64,000 bases of DNA from positions 411,299-475,298 of the forward strand of contig NZ_CP023004.1 in the NCBI RefSeq assembly GCF_003096195.1. Direction: 5' to 3'. This document shows positions 1 to 9,002 of this stretch, piece after piece. The position numbers and the translations under genes were made by a program. The DNA comes from Ereboglobus luteus (GTDB lineage Bacteria; Verrucomicrobiota; Verrucomicrobiia; Opitutales; Opitutaceae). The first letter of the stretch is position 1. Each line of letters starts with the position of its first letter. Under the pieces are notes generated by a model, which did not search any database, was not told the DNA's origin, and worked only from the letters and a program-made list of their open reading frames with translations.

Positions 1-2894
1 TTTTAGACCTTTTAATGGACCGCGGAGAAATGTGTATGAAGTGAAGACATTGGCCGTGTAATCAGGCGTGCCGACCAACGGACGCCCGTCCACGCGATTG
101 CGCATAACCATGTCGACATAAGCCAAATCGTTTTTCATATCCTGTCTCTGCTGATCGCTTGCATATTCAAATTCGGTGAGAGCATACCACTCGGGAGAAT
201 GCTCGGCAATATAGGCCTTGGTTGCCGGAGAAGAATTGTTCTGCGCATTATCAGTTATAGCACCATTAATAACAATGGACCACGCTCTGGTGGGGTTTAT
301 CATGATGTCCATCTCCCAACCATCGACATCCAGATCAACGGTGTCTCCATAGGTTTGCATGGCTTTATCATAGTCGTCAGCACGCTTGGCTTTTTGATCC
401 CACTGCGGGTCAGACGTGGTTCTGTAAGCCTCTTCATACATAGTTCTGGCCATATCCCACAGGCCTCCTCTCGCGCCGGTGCTGGTTGCAAAATTAAAGG
501 CAAGTCCGCTTGCCATGTCACTAGGGCCGCTGGATTGGGATTTATAGTAACCGATACGACCGGAAAAAACAATCCGATCATTTGACTTGAACTCCAACTT
601 CAACCCCAGATCAATGCCCTTGTTGTCAGGTTGTTTGTGTGGATTATTATAGATATCCAACGATCGATTAACCGTGGTGAAACCCTCGGAGTAATTGCCA
701 AAAACACCGAGCCATTTAATCGGCCAAACAACCACACCCGCCATTTTGGAGGTTATGCCAAATTTGTTGGGGAAACGAGCGGTGGGATCACTGGAATTGA
801 TACGGACAGGATCCTTCGAGCGCCAAATGATGCGAAGCTCGGGATCATTCGTATCATCATCGGGGAGATTCGGATTGATGCTAATATTCGAACCTCCCCG
901 GATGCCTGTGCGTCCATTGAGGTGATCGGTCATGTCCTCCTTATATTCATCATGACGTATTCCGATGGTAGTGTTAAGAATGCCATCCCAATAACGGCCG
1001 GCAAGGGCCGCCTGATAATAGTTCATGCGGCTCTTTCGTAACTGGCGCTCATAAGTGAGGTAATCGATTTCATACGAGCCAAAACTTTGGGGTTCATCGT
1101 AAATGGGCGCATCGCCATCATCAAGATAACGACGGAGCCAGACTCGGTTTTCATTTTTATCAATGCTTCCGTTGTTGGTGCGCACGTAGCCCTTCACGGT
1201 GCGATCCGTGTAATCCTCGCGGCGCCCCACGATGCCGACAAGGCGCTGATCCATAATCCCCCATTGAAATAGATAGGCAGCCATGAATCTGTAATCACGA
1301 GCCCATTTGCGATTATACTCGCGGGCGTATTGAGTGTCGGTAAACGCGCGCCCGGCATTGGGATTGATATTATCATCAACATCCACACCCTCTCCCGGCA
1401 TGGCGTCCCTGCGCTCCGGCAGATATTTCTGCAGATCATAATAAACGAGTTCGTTGACGCCCCGGACAAAATTTTTGGATCCACGATACTGAAGGTTCAT
1501 GGCGGCTTCAAGCGCGAGATTGCCAATCGCGTAGTTGGCATGCCCCCCCACAGATACCAATCCGCCTCTCCCCACGGGGTCTTTTTCGGAATATGGCTGT
1601 ATTCTTTGCTCGGAAGCGACATGGGGTAATCCTCCCGGTTTGTATAGACACTCATGTTTTCGGCAACCGTCGGATAGATTGGATAGTTCTGTCCAAGGCC
1701 GAGGGAACGAACGGCTGGCTGCCAATCCATGAGGGGGATATAATTGGAGGGATCATAAGAAGAGTTATTGCTCATGAACACGAGGTGACTGGAGTCGGTG
1801 CCAACACCCCGTCCCAACCCGAGCTCAGCCGGGGTGACAAACCCCGCATTGTTTCCACCTGTTGTATCAAGATATCTGTAATCTGAAGCCCATTTTATGG
1901 TCCCACTGGCAATGGCATCATAGTCAGCTTTGGTGTAGTATGGGCCGTTTTTAACGATACCAGTGTAATCTTTATCAAGTTTCGATGTATCACTCCAGTC
2001 CCAGTTCCTATGGGCATACCATGTCGAATACCCGTCGTGATAATTCTCGCGCGGGGCGCCGCTTTCCCCGTGTCCGCCGGAATACTCGACGGAAATCATG
2101 GTGTTTTTGAACGGTTGGATCGTAAGGGAAATCTGTGTGGCCCGACGTTCGGAAAACTGGGCGTCGCGCCATCCCTTCGAGTCATCGTAGAGAAAATTAG
2201 TGCGAATGGCCGCATAACGGCCGATGGAGGCGTTGGCGTCCATGCTTGTGCGCATTCCTCCCCAGGTGTCGGGGCGCACCTCGACCTCGGCGCTATTGCG
2301 ATCCAGGCGCGCGCGCTTGCTGCCCACACTCACCAAGCCGCCAAGCGAACCCTCGCCAAAAAGCGCGGCATTGGGTCCGTATGCAAGGTCGATAGAGGAC
2401 GTCTCAAACGAGTCACTGGGAACGATGCTAATAAAATAATTGCGCGCCATGCTTTGTTTGCCAACAAAACCGCGCGTGACGACCGGCCTTGAAAAACTCA
2501 CAAGACTTTCCGTAAAATTGGATTCCGTATGGCTTTCGTCCACATAGGTGTTGGGGCCCCATGAGGCGAGCTCGGCAATGTCCGTGATGCCGACATCATT
2601 CATGAAATCCTTCGTGATCACACTGATGGCGGCTGATGTCTCCTTCAGCAATGTCGCCATGCGCGTGCCGGCGAGCGTGCTTGTCGCCTGATAACCATGC
2701 TCCCTTTCCCGATCCACGATGAAGGTTTCCATGACGACAATATCGTCATTCTTGCCTTCGGCGGCGGCGCTTGTTCCTTCCGTTTCATTGCTCTGCTCGG
2801 GCTTTACCTGCTGGGCAAAACCAAGCGGATAAGCGATGACAGCGACTAGCAGGCCTACGGCCAGTTTTGCGGCTATTGGTGATTTCACGTTCAT
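1..2894 (-). CDS. TonB-dependent outer-membrane receptor, frameshifted, 3' end outside window
   Basis: Outer-membrane receptor presumed to import an oligosaccharide or similar ligand with TonB energy. The chosen ATG at 2894 gives MNVKSPIAAKLAVGLLV, a signal peptide ending near GFAQ; a longer in-frame start at 3011 adds 39 residues with no signal character. A plug domain follows (ETSAAISVITKDFMNDVGITD, then the RPVVTRGF region), then barrel-like strands. The frame stops at 1497, but a second frame is open without any stop from 1542 to the window edge and continues barrel sequence (HANYAIGNLALEAAMNLQYRG). The switch is at the C7 run 1543-1549 (G7 in the sense strand), where one extra base would restore reading. 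So this is one gene, either carrying a real -1 slip or a base-calling error. The C-terminal barrel end lies beyond position 1. Its likely regulator is the divergent LacI gene, and an operator-like site lies about 120 bp upstream. Confidence 0.85.
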
Positions 2895-3014
2895 TTTACG
2901 GGGATTTATAGGTTGATGGGTCGTCAGAAATAGGGTGCTGGCAGGGGGCGAGGTAATCTTTAGGTATGCATCATTTAGATGAAGAAAGATCACATCGTCG
3001 CAACGCCTCATCCT

Positions 3015-3029
3015 CTTGATCGTTAAGTG
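3015..3029. promoter_or_regulatory. LacI-type operator-like site upstream of the TonB receptor
   Basis: CTTGATCGTTAAGTG occurs here and again, identical over 15 bp, at 23400-23414 in front of the ABC-importer operon. The core 13-mer read on the other strand is CTTAACGATCAAG, a near palindrome typical of LacI-family operators. It lies between the divergent TonB receptor and LacI genes in an AT-rich spacer, so it could control both. Binding is inferred, not shown. Confidence 0.5.
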
Positions 3030-3214
3030 GGATCAAAGAAAGATGATCTTCTTTCAAATATATAATTATTTTTAATGAAATCCGGTGCTATATAAAAACT
3101 CTTTTGCGCGGCGCCGGCACGCCCGCGAACATCACATTTTGAAAGCGGACATTTATATACCCCCAAAAAACAAGGCTTGATAAAACGGGGTGCCTCCACA
3201 CGTTGCCCCCCATT

Positions 3215-4294
3215 GTGAGCAACACGCCCCGTCCTCCCACTCTCAAGCAAATCGGCCAGAAGGTCGGACTCACCTCGGCGGCGGTTTCGCTCGCCATGCG
3301 CGGCGACCCGAGCATTCCCGCCGACACGCGTGAACGCGTGTTGAAAGCGGCGACGGATCTCGGCTACACGCCCGACCCCGAACTGGGGCGGCTCATGTCA
3401 TACCTGCGCAAGCACCGCGAGGCGCGCGTCTCAACCGGGCTCGGGTTGATCAGCCTGTATAAGGAACCGTCCAAATGGACGGAAAACAGTTTTCTTCGCC
3501 GCCTCCACGAAAGCCTGACCAATCGCGCCCGCGAGCTTGGTTTCCAAACGGAGGATTTTTTCTTTCGCGACAACCGGATCACACCGGGGCGCATGCGCGA
3601 CATTCTCGTCGCACGCGGCATCAAGGGCATCGTCGTCGTGGACGGTCCCACGCGTGTCGATTCGATCGAACTGGATCTCGCGCCCTTCGCCACGGTGACC
3701 ATTGGCTATGGCATCGGTCTTCCGTTGCATCGAGTCTGCCAGCATCAATATCAGGAGATTTTCCGGTTGCTGCGCCGCTTGCGCGAGCTCGGCTACAAAC
3801 GCCCCGGTCTTGTGATGGATGCGGAAACCGACCGTCGCACACAATACCACTACTCGGCGGCATTCGAAGTGGCCCGGGGCAAGGAGCACAATTCAAACAT
3901 CCCCCAGTTGCTGGATGAGGAAATCACGCGACAGGCTTTCCAGCGATGGGTGAAAAAATACAAACCCGACATCGTGATCATCCAGGGCAGCCCGTCGGCC
4001 CCGGACTACATGGCATGGCTTGCGCAACTCGGCTTGAATGTGCCCGAGGACATGGGCATCGCCGCGCTCGACATCGACACGTATGCCGCGACGGGGTGCT
4101 CGGGAATCGTCCAGGATTACGAGCACGTGGCGTCCGCGGCGGTGGAATTGGTGGCGTCCGAAATTCGCATCGGCGAGAAAGGCGTCCCTAAAATCCCCAA
4201 GGTGCTCCTTATCGAAGGGCAATGGCGCGATGGCGGGACCACGCGCATGCAGGCGCAACCCGCCACAGTCAAGGGTTCGCGGAAGCAATCCTGA
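3215..4294 (+). CDS. LacI-family transcriptional regulator (paralogue 1)
   Basis: DNA-binding repressor or activator for sugar genes. N-terminal LacI helix-turn-helix at about residues 7-30 (TLKQIGQKVGLTSAAVSLA), hinge region around LGYTPDPELGRLMSYLRKHR, then a periplasmic-binding-protein-like ligand domain ending near WRDGGTTR. The GTG at 3215 is preferred because the second LacI gene of the window has the same CATTGTGAGCAACAC string at its start; a TTG at 3203 is possible. Divergent from the TonB receptor, and its 3' end overlaps the convergent SGNH hydrolase gene by 26 bp. It is strongly similar throughout to the regulator at 6708, with an identical hinge segment, so the two probably read the same or nearly the same operators. 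The inducer is unknown. Confidence 0.9.
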   Translation: MSNTPRPPTLKQIGQKVGLTSAAVSLAMRGDPSIPADTRERVLKAATDLGYTPDPELGRLMSYLRKHREARVSTGLGLISLYKEPSKWTENSFLRRLHESLTNRARELGFQTEDFFFRDNRITPGRMRDILVARGIKGIVVVDGPTRVDSIELDLAPFATVTIGYGIGLPLHRVCQHQYQEIFRLLRRLRELGYKRPGLVMDAETDRRTQYHYSAAFEVARGKEHNSNIPQLLDEEITRQAFQRWVKKYKPDIVIIQGSPSAPDYMAWLAQLGLNVPEDMGIAALDIDTYAATGCSGIVQDYEHVASAAVELVASEIRIGEKGVPKIPKVLLIEGQWRDGGTTRMQAQPATVKGSRKQS

Positions 4295-4919
4295 CATTTG
4301 CCATCCACGCATCGGCGATTAGCGCATGCCCCGCCGCGCTCGGATGCACGCCATCCGGCAGCCAATATGCAGCCGGAGCGCGTGTTGCGGCCGCGGCAAA
4401 CAATCCGTCCAGAGGAATCAAATCCGCCCCAAATTCAACCGCCAGTTCGCGCACGGCATGAATGCGCGGGTCCAGGTCGGCGCGCCATTGGCGGCGATCC
4501 TCGGGCACGGGCAGGACAAAAGGCTCCATCAGCACAATGCGCGGCGCGGGCATTGTGCGACCGTTGGTGATTGCCCGCAGAATGCGTTTGTATGCCGCCT
4601 GGAAATCCCCGGCTGGCGAAACGATATTGCTGTCAAACCGCCGCCACGTGTCGTTGATGCCGATAAGAAAAGTGACGATGCTCGGCGCGTGGGCGACCAA
4701 GTCCGCCTCCATGCGCTTTTCCAAATCATAAATGCGATCACCCGAAACGCCCGTGTTTATAAAGCGCAGTCCTTGCGACGGCATCTTGCAGGCAAGCGCG
4801 ACCCCGATGAGGCCCGGATAACCGGAGCCGAGCGACTCGACATTGCCGCGATCCCGGCCGCAGTCGGTGATGCTGTCGCCGTAAAACAAAATCGTTTCCT
4901 TGGGGCCGATGGTTGTCAT
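4269..4919 (-). CDS. SGNH/GDSL-family hydrolase
   Basis: Predicted esterase of the SGNH superfamily, probably removing acetyl or other ester groups from sugars. Block I is the GDSIT motif near residue 14 (FYGDSITDCG), the Gly block is NTGVSGDR, block III is FLIGINDTWR, and block V is LPDGVHPSAAGH with the catalytic Asp and His. About 216 aa, normal for single-domain members. No signal peptide is visible, so it is probably cytoplasmic. ATG at 4919 was chosen because it starts just before the first beta-strand (MTTIGPKETILFYGDS); the longer frame to 4958 adds unconserved sequence. Divergent from the glycosidase-like gene at 5040, with a palindromic operator-like site between them, so the two may be co-regulated. 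Confidence 0.85.
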   Translation of the reverse strand: MTTIGPKETILFYGDSITDCGRDRGNVESLGSGYPGLIGVALACKMPSQGLRFINTGVSGDRIYDLEKRMEADLVAHAPSIVTFLIGINDTWRRFDSNIVSPAGDFQAAYKRILRAITNGRTMPAPRIVLMEPFVLPVPEDRRQWRADLDPRIHAVRELAVEFGADLIPLDGLFAAAATRAPAAYWLPDGVHPSAAGHALIADAWMANVRIASANP

Positions 4920-4980
4920 GCGGGCGAAATGCTGATGCGCAAAGCGGCAATAAGTCAAAAGCTCCCGCGCGCATAAAAAG

Positions 4981-4993
4981 CTTAACGGTTAAG
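4981..4993. promoter_or_regulatory. Palindromic LacI-type operator candidate
   Basis: CTTAACGGTTAAG is a perfect palindrome around a central G, the form expected of LacI-family operators. It sits between the divergent SGNH hydrolase (start 4919) and the glycosidase-like gene (start 5040), 46 bp from the latter. It is the most symmetrical member of a group of related sites in this island. Confidence 0.55.
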
Positions 4994-5039
4994 CCTTCCG
5001 CCCGTTGCCAGCATTATCCGAGTTGGGAGCGTCAACCGC

Positions 5040-6650
5040 ATGTCCATCCCCGCCGGCTCAACACATCTTCCCCGCATCCTCGACATGGTGCATCACAATC
5101 CGGGCGAACCGTTATACCGGACGAAATATGAATCGCCGGATGTGCTTCGCGGCATGGGCATCGAGGGAAAAGTGTATCATCTTTTCGACTCGCCCACGCT
5201 TGCCGTGGATTGGGAATCAGTGGACGCCGATATTTTTCCGCGGGGCTCAGCGGCCCGCGCATGGGTCGACGCCAAGGCCGCGCGAATCGACGCGCAGCAC
5301 GCCGCATGCGCCGCCGACGGCATTAAAATCTATGCGATGGGCGACCTCATGTTGCTGCCCAAAAAACTGGTCGAGAAACATCAACTCGAAACGTGCATGG
5401 GAAATCCGACTGATCCGCGCACCGGGAGATTCCTGCGGCTTCTGATGGCGCAAGTGTTTGAGCGCTTCCCCCGGCTGGATGGATTGGTGGTGCGCATTGG
5501 CGAAACCTATCTGCACGACGCGCCCTGGCACGTGGGACGAATCGAAGGAAAAAGCGACGCGCGCGCAACCATCATTCCGCTCATGCGCATATTGCGCGAC
5601 GAACTGTGCGTGAAGCGCGGCAGGCATTTGATTTTTCGCACATGGCTGAGTTTCGACATTGATTTGGAAACGTATCTCTCGGTCAGCGACGCCGTCGAAC
5701 CGCATCCGCTCCTCACGATTGCGGTGAAGCATTGCGAGGGCGATTTTCATCGGGGCAACCCCTTCAGCAAGGTGCTCGGCGCGGGGCGGCATCCGCAACT
5801 CGTCGAGGTGCAATGCGCCCGTGAATACGAGGGCAAGGGCGCGTTCCCCAACTACATCGCGCGCGGAGTCATCGAAGGTTTTGAGGAACACCTGTCGGCT
5901 CAACCGGAACGCGCATTGCGGAGCATAGGCGAACTGGCCCGGGCGCGCCCGGATTTGTTTGCCGGAATCTGGACGTGGTCGCGCGGAGGCGGCTGGAACG
6001 GACCTTACATCAAAAACGAATTCTGGTGTGATCTTAACGTCGCCATAATGACGCAATGGGCAAGGGACCCACGGCAATACGAAGAGTCAATTTTCGCACG
6101 TCACGCAACCGAAACGCTCGGACTGGACGCTGACGACGCCGCGCGTTTTCGCCGTCTGTGCCTGCTCTCCGCCGACGCGGTTGTGCGCGGGCGCATTTCT
6201 CCGCGCGGCGACGTGGACCCGTGGTGGAGCCGCGACGAGTATTTCGGCAAGCCCGGCCTTGGCACGTTCGACGAGGCGGCTGTCGCGCGCACCCTCGCGG
6301 AAAAAGATGAGTCCGTCGCGATGTGGCAGGAGATCGCCGCGCTTGCCCGCCAAATCAAACTGCCGGGCGAGGATGACCGGCGGCATCTCGTGGCATCGTC
6401 CGAATACGGACTGCGCCTTCACCGGATTATTCGCGCGCTGTTTCAACTCTCCGCCGCGGACACGCGCAATGCGCCCCCGGGCGAACTCCGGCGGTTTTTA
6501 TCCGATTACGACCGCGCTTGGGATTCTTACAAAGCGCTCCCGCGCGAGCACCCGTCCTGCGCCACGTTGTATCAGAAGCGCGGATCGCCTTGGGGACCGC
6601 CGCCCGGCATCGAAACATGGATTCCGGAACTGCGTTGCAAAGCCTCGTAG
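5040..6650 (+). CDS. Glycoside-hydrolase-like protein, family not assigned
   Basis: Soluble 536-aa protein without signal peptide. I cannot place it in a named family with confidence. The order of elements suggests a (beta/alpha)-barrel: strand-like segments VDADIFPRG, IKIYAMGDLML, LDGLVVRIGETYL (a conserved-looking RIGET), HLIFRTWLSF and LFAGIWTWSRGGGWNGPYI, followed by a helical C-terminal part. The WTW-GGGWNGPY and later YEESIFARHATETLGL segments recall the middle and C-terminal regions of alpha-glucuronidases (GH67-like), which is a loose impression only. ATG at 5040 has a GGGAG Shine-Dalgarno about 10 nt upstream. First gene of a plus-strand run that continues with a LacI regulator, an oxidoreductase, an enolase-superfamily enzyme and GH13, so a sugar or sugar-acid substrate is likely. 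Confidence 0.75.
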   Translation: MSIPAGSTHLPRILDMVHHNPGEPLYRTKYESPDVLRGMGIEGKVYHLFDSPTLAVDWESVDADIFPRGSAARAWVDAKAARIDAQHAACAADGIKIYAMGDLMLLPKKLVEKHQLETCMGNPTDPRTGRFLRLLMAQVFERFPRLDGLVVRIGETYLHDAPWHVGRIEGKSDARATIIPLMRILRDELCVKRGRHLIFRTWLSFDIDLETYLSVSDAVEPHPLLTIAVKHCEGDFHRGNPFSKVLGAGRHPQLVEVQCAREYEGKGAFPNYIARGVIEGFEEHLSAQPERALRSIGELARARPDLFAGIWTWSRGGGWNGPYIKNEFWCDLNVAIMTQWARDPRQYEESIFARHATETLGLDADDAARFRRLCLLSADAVVRGRISPRGDVDPWWSRDEYFGKPGLGTFDEAAVARTLAEKDESVAMWQEIAALARQIKLPGEDDRRHLVASSEYGLRLHRIIRALFQLSAADTRNAPPGELRRFLSDYDRAWDSYKALPREHPSCATLYQKRGSPWGPPPGIETWIPELRCKAS

Positions 6651-6707
6651 CCCAAACGCATCCAAACTTGCCTTGCGCCCATGCGCGGGCACCCTTGTTC
6701 GCACATT

Positions 6708-7763
6708 GTGAGCAACACCGCCAAACATCCGCCCACGCTAAAACAGATCGCCGAAAAAGTCGGCCTCACGGCGGCGGCGGTGTCGCTGGCATTGAGGGGC
6801 GACCCGAGCATTCCGCGCGCGACATGCGCGCGCGTCACCAAGGCGGCCAAGGAACTCGGCTACACGCCCGACCCCGAGCTGGGCCGGTTGATGTCCTATC
6901 TGCGCAAACACCGCGAAGTGCGCACCGTGTCGGCGCTGGGTTTGTTGAGCCTGCACAAGGAGCCCTCAAAATGGCATGAGAACAATTTCCTTCGCCGCTT
7001 GCATGAAAGCATGGTCGCGCGCGCCGGCGAACTCGGCTTCATGACCGAGGATTTCTTTTTCAACGACCCGCGAATCACCGCCGCGCGCATGCGCGACATC
7101 CTGCTGGCGCGGGGCATCAAGGGGCTTGTCATTGTTTGCGGACCGTCGCCGGTCGATTCCGTCAATGTCGATCTTTCGCCGTTCGCATCGGTCACGATCG
7201 GCTACGGCGTGGGCCTGCCGCTGCATCGCGTCTGCCAGCATCAATACGAGGAAATGTTTCTGCTGCTGGAGCACCTGCGCGCGCTCGGCTACAAACGCCC
7301 GGGGCTTGTCCTGGAAACGGAAATCGACCGCCGCACACGCCATCATTATTCGTCCGCGTTCACGATCTCGGCCGGCGGCGGACGCCGCAAAGCAGTCCCG
7401 GGTTTGCTCAGGCCCGCCATCGGCAAAACCGATTTCAAAAAATGGGCGCGCGCCCACTCGCCGGATGTGGTGATAGCCCAGGGCAGCCTCGCCGCGCTGG
7501 GTTATGCGGACTGGCTCGCCGAGCTCGGCAAAAACACTCCGCGCGACATCGGGGTCGCCGCGCTCGATGTGGACACATTTTCCAGGCACGATTGCTCGGG
7601 CATTGTGCAGGATTACGAAGCCGTGGCCGCGGCGGCGATCGAACTCGCGGCCTCGCAAGTGCGCTGCGGCGAAAAAGGCATTCCGGAAACGCCCAAGGTT
7701 CTCATGATAAAAGGCCGCTGGCGCGACGGAGGCACGACACGCGCGCAAAAAACAAACGCCTGA
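6708..7763 (+). CDS. LacI-family transcriptional regulator (paralogue 2)
   Basis: Second LacI-type regulator, highly similar to the one at 3215: helix-turn-helix TLKQIAEKVGLTAAAVSLA, the same DPELGRLMSYLRKHR hinge segment, and a parallel ligand-binding domain ending at WRDGGTTRAQ. Differences concentrate in the ligand domain (for example SAGGGRRKAVPGLLRP against ARGKEHNSNIPQLLDE), suggesting a shared operator but a different inducer. GTG at 6708 was chosen because CATTGTGAGCAACAC is conserved at the start of both genes; an ATG at 6681 would add nine residues. It lies 57 bp after the glycosidase-like gene and 150 bp before the oxidoreductase, with an operator-like site in that second gap, so it probably regulates its own transcription unit. 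Confidence 0.9.
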   Translation: MSNTAKHPPTLKQIAEKVGLTAAAVSLALRGDPSIPRATCARVTKAAKELGYTPDPELGRLMSYLRKHREVRTVSALGLLSLHKEPSKWHENNFLRRLHESMVARAGELGFMTEDFFFNDPRITAARMRDILLARGIKGLVIVCGPSPVDSVNVDLSPFASVTIGYGVGLPLHRVCQHQYEEMFLLLEHLRALGYKRPGLVLETEIDRRTRHHYSSAFTISAGGGRRKAVPGLLRPAIGKTDFKKWARAHSPDVVIAQGSLAALGYADWLAELGKNTPRDIGVAALDVDTFSRHDCSGIVQDYEAVAAAAIELAASQVRCGEKGIPETPKVLMIKGRWRDGGTTRAQKTNA

Positions 7764-7780
7764 TTGACGGGCGTCCGGTG

Positions 7781-7793
7781 CTTAACGGCAAAG
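7781..7793. promoter_or_regulatory. LacI-type operator-like site upstream of oxidoreductase
   Basis: CTTAACGGCAAAG matches the left half of the palindrome at 4981 exactly (CTTAACGG), with a weaker right half. It lies in the 150-bp gap between the second LacI gene and the oxidoreductase start at 7914. Supported by resemblance and position only. Confidence 0.35.
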
Positions 7794-7913
7794 TATATCG
7801 CGGATTGCGGGGTGCGCGCGCGACGCGTTTCCATTCGGAGAACCCCGTGGGATTCCATTATTCCAACCGGACAGCATTTCAAAAACTCCCTGCAATCAAT
7901 TTATACAATAACC

Positions 7914-9002
7914 ATGAAATCCAATATTCGGATGGGCTTGTTTGGGTGCAATATGTATCGCACCCGCGATCTGCTTGAGGCAGCCAAGGCCGCCGCGCCG
8001 GGTGTTGTTGAAGTGACGGCCTGCTTTGATATCGATCCCGCGCGCGCAGAGCACGCCGCCAAAACCTACGGCGGCCGGGTTTTTAAGGATGAGGAAAGTT
8101 TTCTCGCGTGCGCCGATGTCGATGTCGTCCTCATCAGCCTGCCCGCGTATCTGCACGCCGGGGCCTTTGCCCGCACAGCGCGGGCCGGAAAGGATATTTA
8201 TCTCGAAAAACCGCTTTGCGTAAACGCCGACGGACGCTCGGTGATTTTCGATGCGATGAAGAACTACACCGGGCGCTGTTATGTCGGCCTCTCATACCGT
8301 CATGTCGCGCCGTTTAAAAAAGTCGCGGAAATCCTGCGCCGCCCCGAGGCGGGCCGCATTATCGGGGCGCATCACCACTGGCTCGCGCCCGCAAGCAAGA
8401 CTCCCGTCAAGCCCGAGCATATCGGATGGCGGCAGCGTTTCGACCAATCCGGCGGGCAGCTTATCCACCACTGCTGCCACTTGCTCGATTGGTTCTGGTG
8501 GATCGGCGGCCCGATGTCATCGGTGACCGCCGCGTCATACACGCCCCCCAACGTCCAGTTCCCGCACGAGGAGCGCGAGCTGACGGCGTCGTTTTTATAT
8601 AAAAACGGAGGCATGGCCGTCTTTAATCTCTCGCAGGACAGCCACCAATACGTCCAATACGGCACCGTGCACGCCGAGAATCTCGGCATCCAGTATCAAT
8701 GGGGAAAAGACACCTTTGTGCGTGTGTATAAAACCCGCGCGCGCGCCGCCGACGAGACGTATGAATGGTCGCTCAGCAACGAACCCGGCGACGGTGGCGA
8801 GCTGGATCGCAACAGCTCGCAAATGAAGGATTTTATCGACGCCTATCTCGCCGGAAAACCCATGCCCATCAACATCGAGGACGGCATCCGTGTCTATGAT
8901 TACGGCTGCGCCGCGCGGGAAAGCCACGAATCCGGATGCCGCATGAACATCGAGGCCGCGGGCTCGAAAGATTACACCCCAAAACGTTCCATCCAACCAT
9001 GA
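7914..9002 (+). CDS. Gfo/Idh/MocA-family oxidoreductase
   Basis: NAD(P)-dependent dehydrogenase acting on a sugar, cyclitol or sugar derivative. A Rossmann fold begins the protein (IRMGLFGCNMYRTRD; this replaces the usual GxGxxG with a GCNMYR loop, which is unusual). The family EKP motif is present in DIYLEKPLCVNADG, and the substrate-domain histidines lie in GQLIHHCCHLLDWFWW. ATG at 7914 was chosen because the protein aligns from MKSNIRMGLFG; the open frame upstream lacks domain character. About 362 aa, normal for the family. Its TGA overlaps the ATG of the next gene (ATGA at 8999-9002), so the two are translationally coupled and probably act in one pathway. Confidence 0.85.
   Translation: MKSNIRMGLFGCNMYRTRDLLEAAKAAAPGVVEVTACFDIDPARAEHAAKTYGGRVFKDEESFLACADVDVVLISLPAYLHAGAFARTARAGKDIYLEKPLCVNADGRSVIFDAMKNYTGRCYVGLSYRHVAPFKKVAEILRRPEAGRIIGAHHHWLAPASKTPVKPEHIGWRQRFDQSGGQLIHHCCHLLDWFWWIGGPMSSVTAASYTPPNVQFPHEERELTASFLYKNGGMAVFNLSQDSHQYVQYGTVHAENLGIQYQWGKDTFVRVYKTRARAADETYEWSLSNEPGDGGELDRNSSQMKDFIDAYLAGKPMPINIEDGIRVYDYGCAARESHESGCRMNIEAAGSKDYTPKRSIQP

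Noticed and set aside
3203-3215. TTG at 3203 as the LacI start
   Set aside because: The GTG at 3215 sits in a string conserved at the start of the second LacI gene; the extra residues are not conserved.
5005-5445. 146-aa plus-strand frame at the start of the glycosidase-like gene
   Set aside because: Out-of-frame overlap with the longer gene, which has the better ribosome-binding site and length.
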